Shown here: piece by piece, positions 15,418-17,317 of the stretch
How the letters are laid out: every line of letters begins with the position of its first letter
Numbering within the stretch: position 1 is the stretch's first letter
NCBI GenBank assembly: GCA_051657165.1
Contig: JBOFKD010000001.1
Span: 1 to 17,317 of the forward strand
Length of the DNA stretch: 17,317 nt
Origin: UBA7332 sp051657165
GTDB lineage: Bacteria > Bacteroidota > Bacteroidia > Bacteroidales > UBA7332
Direction of reading: 5' to 3'
Program-made: the position numbers and the translations under genes
The notes under the pieces: generated by a model
What the model saw: only the letters and a program-made list of their open reading frames with translations
Told to the model about the DNA's origin: nothing
The model's database searches: none

Positions 15418-16545
15418 ATGAAGAAAGTATTTGCATTGCTATTTGCATGTTCAACAGCGCTCTTATCGCTTCAGGCGCAAGAAAAACCCGAAACGAAACC
15501 CGAAGAATCAAAAAAAGAGGAAACGCCAAAAGGTTTTTATAAGCCTCAGGTGTTTGGTGTTGTCAAAGCCAAATTCGAGAAATCACTGGATAATTCAGCT
15601 TATCGTTTTAATGTGCGCAGTTCACGTTTGGGAGTGAAAGGTAATGTTGCTCCTAATATGAGCTATCTGAGTCAGATGGAGCTGAATGCAGAAGGCAAGA
15701 TTGTGATTTTCGATGCCAATGTAACATACTCCCCTTTTAAGTTCGTAGACTTCAAACTCGGACAGCAACTCACACACTTCAGTTCGGAAGTAGGAAGAGG
15801 TCCCGGCAGTAACTATTACGCAAACCGTTCGCTTCTGGCTAAATTCATTACGAACTATTACTATAAGGATGGTGATAAATATAAGATGGCTTCACTGGGT
15901 CCGCGTGATATCGGATTGAATACAATCTTTAAATACAATCTTTTATTTCCGGCCAAAACCTATATTGGTATATTTAACGGATCGGGAATCAATACTCCGG
16001 AATGGAGTAAATCGGTCAATATGAACTTTCGCCAGGAGTTTGGGGGGAATGAAGGACTGAAAGTGTCCGGATCGTACTACTTTGGTAAGTATCAGAATGA
16101 ATATCGCACTGATATGTGGGATATTGAACTTCGCTATAAATACAATGACCTTCTTCTTGAGTCGGAATTTGCACAACATGTGTTCACTTCTTACCAGAAG
16201 CAGACAAGTTCAGCCTGGGTAATTCAGGGATGCTATAATTTCATGCTTCCTAAAAACAAACTGGCTAAATCAGTACTTCCTCTTCTGCGTTATGATCTGG
16301 CAAATAATATGGTCTACAAAGCCGATACCGGCGAAAAGAATGAGACAATTGCATCGAATGTGTTTGGTGTGGATGATGTACAACGTCTGACAGCCGGAGT
16401 GAACTTCCGTCTGACTGACAGACCTGTACAAGCTGAAGTTCGCTTCCAGTATGAGCATTACATTACAAAGAATAAGCCGCTTGATTTCAGCACAAGTCAG
16501 CTGCTTCACGATAAATTCACCATTGAAATCGTTGCTTGTTTCTGA
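15418..16545 (+). CDS. Outer-membrane porin, OprP/OprO-like
   Basis: The 375-residue protein has a clear Sec signal (MKKVFALLFACSTALLSLQA, cleavage after residue 20). A charged Lys/Glu/Pro linker follows (about 21-38). The rest shows alternating hydrophobic/polar strands typical of a beta-barrel, such as FKFVDFKLGQQLTHFSSEVG and VQAEVRFQYEHYITK, ending in the aromatic C-terminal residue (VACF) used for barrel assembly. Similarity to the phosphate-selective porin O/P family is my best fit; the lysine-rich channel needed for anion selectivity cannot be judged without a structure. It is a single-gene unit with its own promoter and terminator, divergent from the susD remnant. Confidence 0.8.
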   Translation: MKKVFALLFACSTALLSLQAQEKPETKPEESKKEETPKGFYKPQVFGVVKAKFEKSLDNSAYRFNVRSSRLGVKGNVAPNMSYLSQMELNAEGKIVIFDANVTYSPFKFVDFKLGQQLTHFSSEVGRGPGSNYYANRSLLAKFITNYYYKDGDKYKMASLGPRDIGLNTIFKYNLLFPAKTYIGIFNGSGINTPEWSKSVNMNFRQEFGGNEGLKVSGSYYFGKYQNEYRTDMWDIELRYKYNDLLLESEFAQHVFTSYQKQTSSAWVIQGCYNFMLPKNKLAKSVLPLLRYDLANNMVYKADTGEKNETIASNVFGVDDVQRLTAGVNFRLTDRPVQAEVRFQYEHYITKNKPLDFSTSQLLHDKFTIEIVACF

Positions 16546-16592
16546 TTATCTGATATATGCTCTGCTGATCAATAAGATATACAGATACGAAA

Positions 16593-16636
16593 GAGGGTGT
16601 GTCAAATCAATATGATTTTGACATACCCTTCTTTTT
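16593..16636 (+). terminator. Terminator after the porin gene
   Basis: GGGTGTGTCAAA (16595-16606) pairs with TTTGACATACCC (16617-16628), one G.T pair, 10-base loop, followed by TTCTTTTTAT. Confidence 0.85.
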
Positions 16637-16720
16637 ATAACAAAGCTAAGCTGACAGGTTATAATTCCTGAAATTAATGCTATTTAGGGATTCCTTATAA
16701 CGCACATAAAGTTTGATTTT

Positions 16721-16903
16721 CAATCAGCACTATCAGCACTATCAGCATCGTAATATTGCTAATGATTGATAATCAGATGTATACGTTAATATTAAGTGTG
16801 CTGATAAGTGTGCTGATTGAAGTTCTCAGTGCTGATTCATTTGAGGTGAATCAGCACACTTATACACCTGTTTATCATCCATTTAATCTAAAAGTGCTGA
16901 TTG
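16721..16903. repeat. Iteron-like cluster A (GTGCTGAT / ATCAGCAC)
   Basis: Eight copies of the octamer occur in both orientations. ATCAGCAC is at 16723 and 16732, with a one-base variant at 16741, forming a 9-base tandem. GTGCTGAT is at 16798, 16810, 16829 and 16894; the first two are within a 12-base tandem, AAGTGTGCTGAT. ATCAGCAC recurs at 16850. The ends are an 11-bp perfect inverted repeat (16721-16731 with 16893-16903). An inner hairpin pairs 16829-16839 with 16847-16857, and 16804-16817 is a perfect 14-bp inverse of 16850-16863. Spacing is irregular and there are no spacers of constant length, so it is not CRISPR. It looks like an array of protein-binding sites or origin iterons. No gene is seen. 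Confidence 0.8.
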
Positions 16904-16918
16904 TGTCGATTCAAAACT

Positions 16919-17242
16919 CAAAACTCTGTGTAGAAAATAAAGAATAAGCGTCTCCGCGATTAGAGTTCTTATGCAAATGGTTCATCGGAAAAACATCTGC
17001 ACACAAATTTTCCTGATTTCAATTGCAACCAATTGCAACCAGGTGTAATTTGCTGTTAAACAATATGATACAGGTTGCAATTCAACAAATTCAATTGCAA
17101 CCAATCGTCATCAATTGCAACCATTTGCAACCTCAATTGCAATCTTTTAAATACCTCACAAACCGCTATATAATAAGCATTTACAAATTCTTCAGCTGTG
17201 CGGTTGCAATTGGTTGCAATTCAAATCGCAAAACTCTGTGTA
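16919..17242 (+). repeat. Identical 14-mer after each repeat cluster
   Basis: CAAAACTCTGTGTA occurs at 16919-16932 (16 bases after cluster A) and at 17229-17242 (8 bases after cluster B), 310 bases apart. Both copies are followed by a related short dyad containing TCCGC and GATT between TAAG and CTTA. This marks two copies of one module whose repeat clusters differ. Confidence 0.75.
17021..17221. repeat. Iteron-like cluster B (AATTGCAACC / GGTTGCAATT)
   Basis: The 10-base unit AATTGCAACC is tandem twice at 17021-17040, single at 17093 and 17113, and in variant form at 17123 and 17135. Its inverse GGTTGCAATT is at 17073 and tandem twice at 17202-17221. The two outer tandem pairs form a perfect 20-bp inverted repeat. 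A further 9-bp inverted pair, CGGAAAAAC (16986-16994) and GTTTTTCCG (17245-17253), brackets the whole cluster. Open frames through it are artefacts of the repeats. A binding-site array or origin-like element is inferred. Confidence 0.8.
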
Positions 17243-17261
17243 TAGTTTTTCCGGAAGAGAG

Positions 17262-17314
17262 TTAAGAGCTTCCGCAGATTCTCTTAAGTGGTTTTCCATT
17301 TTCTCTTAAGAGAA
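17262..17314. repeat. TTAAGAG dyads at the window end
   Basis: TTAAGAG (17262-17268) pairs with CTCTTAA (17281-17287) across a 12-base loop containing TCCGCAGATT. TTCTCTTAAG is repeated at 17279-17288 and 17301-17310, and TTCTCTTAAGAGAA (17301-17314) is a perfect 14-bp palindrome. These probably belong to the control region of a gene beyond the window. Confidence 0.6.
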
Positions 17315-17317
17315 TTT

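Noticed and set aside
16721..17221. CRISPR array
   Set aside because: Repeat words are 8-12 bases, occur in both orientations, and have no constant-length unique spacers or cas genes nearby.
16756..17265. Two short plus-strand open frames (16756-16947 and 17023-17265)
   Set aside because: They run through the repeat clusters; their peptide repeats (such as LQPI and VLISVL) merely translate the DNA repeats.

Overview
The window looks like a chromosomal segment of a gut-type Bacteroidales, probably Parabacteroides or a close relative (a lineage guess from protein resemblance and promoter style; no rRNA or other marker is present). The support is a SusD remnant, Bacteroidetes-type promoters (TAnnTTTG at -7), starts without clear Shine-Dalgarno sequences, a TPR/helix-turn-helix membrane regulator, and family members (DUF5715-like lipoprotein, membrane-anchored MutS-like ATPase, YtxH/holin-like envelope trio) that I associate with this order.

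Layout. (1) 1-1090: the tail of a phage-like or lysis-like module. It has about 430 gene-free bases packed with short hairpins with three-base loops, and two large loops that are complementary to each other. Two overlapping small genes with spanin-like architecture follow. (2) 1139-3489, minus strand: ackA and pta, the acetate/ATP pathway, separated by a 13-bp perfect hairpin. (3) 3490-3934: a divergent promoter region with a 20-bp perfect palindrome. (4) 3935-7124, plus: DegT-type sugar aminotransferase, meaB, then a three-gene membrane/envelope stress-type set. (5) 7279-8502: hflX with its own promoter and terminator. (6) 8770-10728: periplasmic-TPR membrane regulator. (7) 10943-14320: lipoprotein with LAS-peptidase-like residues, membrane MutS-like ATPase and DUF2156-like acyltransferase, probably one operon. 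(8) 14371-15258, minus: C-terminal half of a SusD gene, a pseudogene with no SusC partner. (9) 15418-16545: outer-membrane porin. (10) 16637-17317: no gene. It holds two different clusters of inverted and direct short repeats, each followed by the same 14-mer and a related hairpin.

Working together: Pta and AckA convert acetyl-CoA to acetate with ATP gain. MeaB protects methylmalonyl-CoA mutase in the propionate route, so two fermentation-related functions lie back to back around a shared promoter region. The rest is mostly envelope and housekeeping. The two ends are the unusual parts: a hairpin-rich, possibly RNA-encoding segment upstream of lysis-like genes on the left, and duplicated iteron-like modules on the right. 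From memory of Bacteroidales genomes, repeat clusters like these can precede a primase/replication-type gene, but that gene would lie outside the window and I cannot confirm it.
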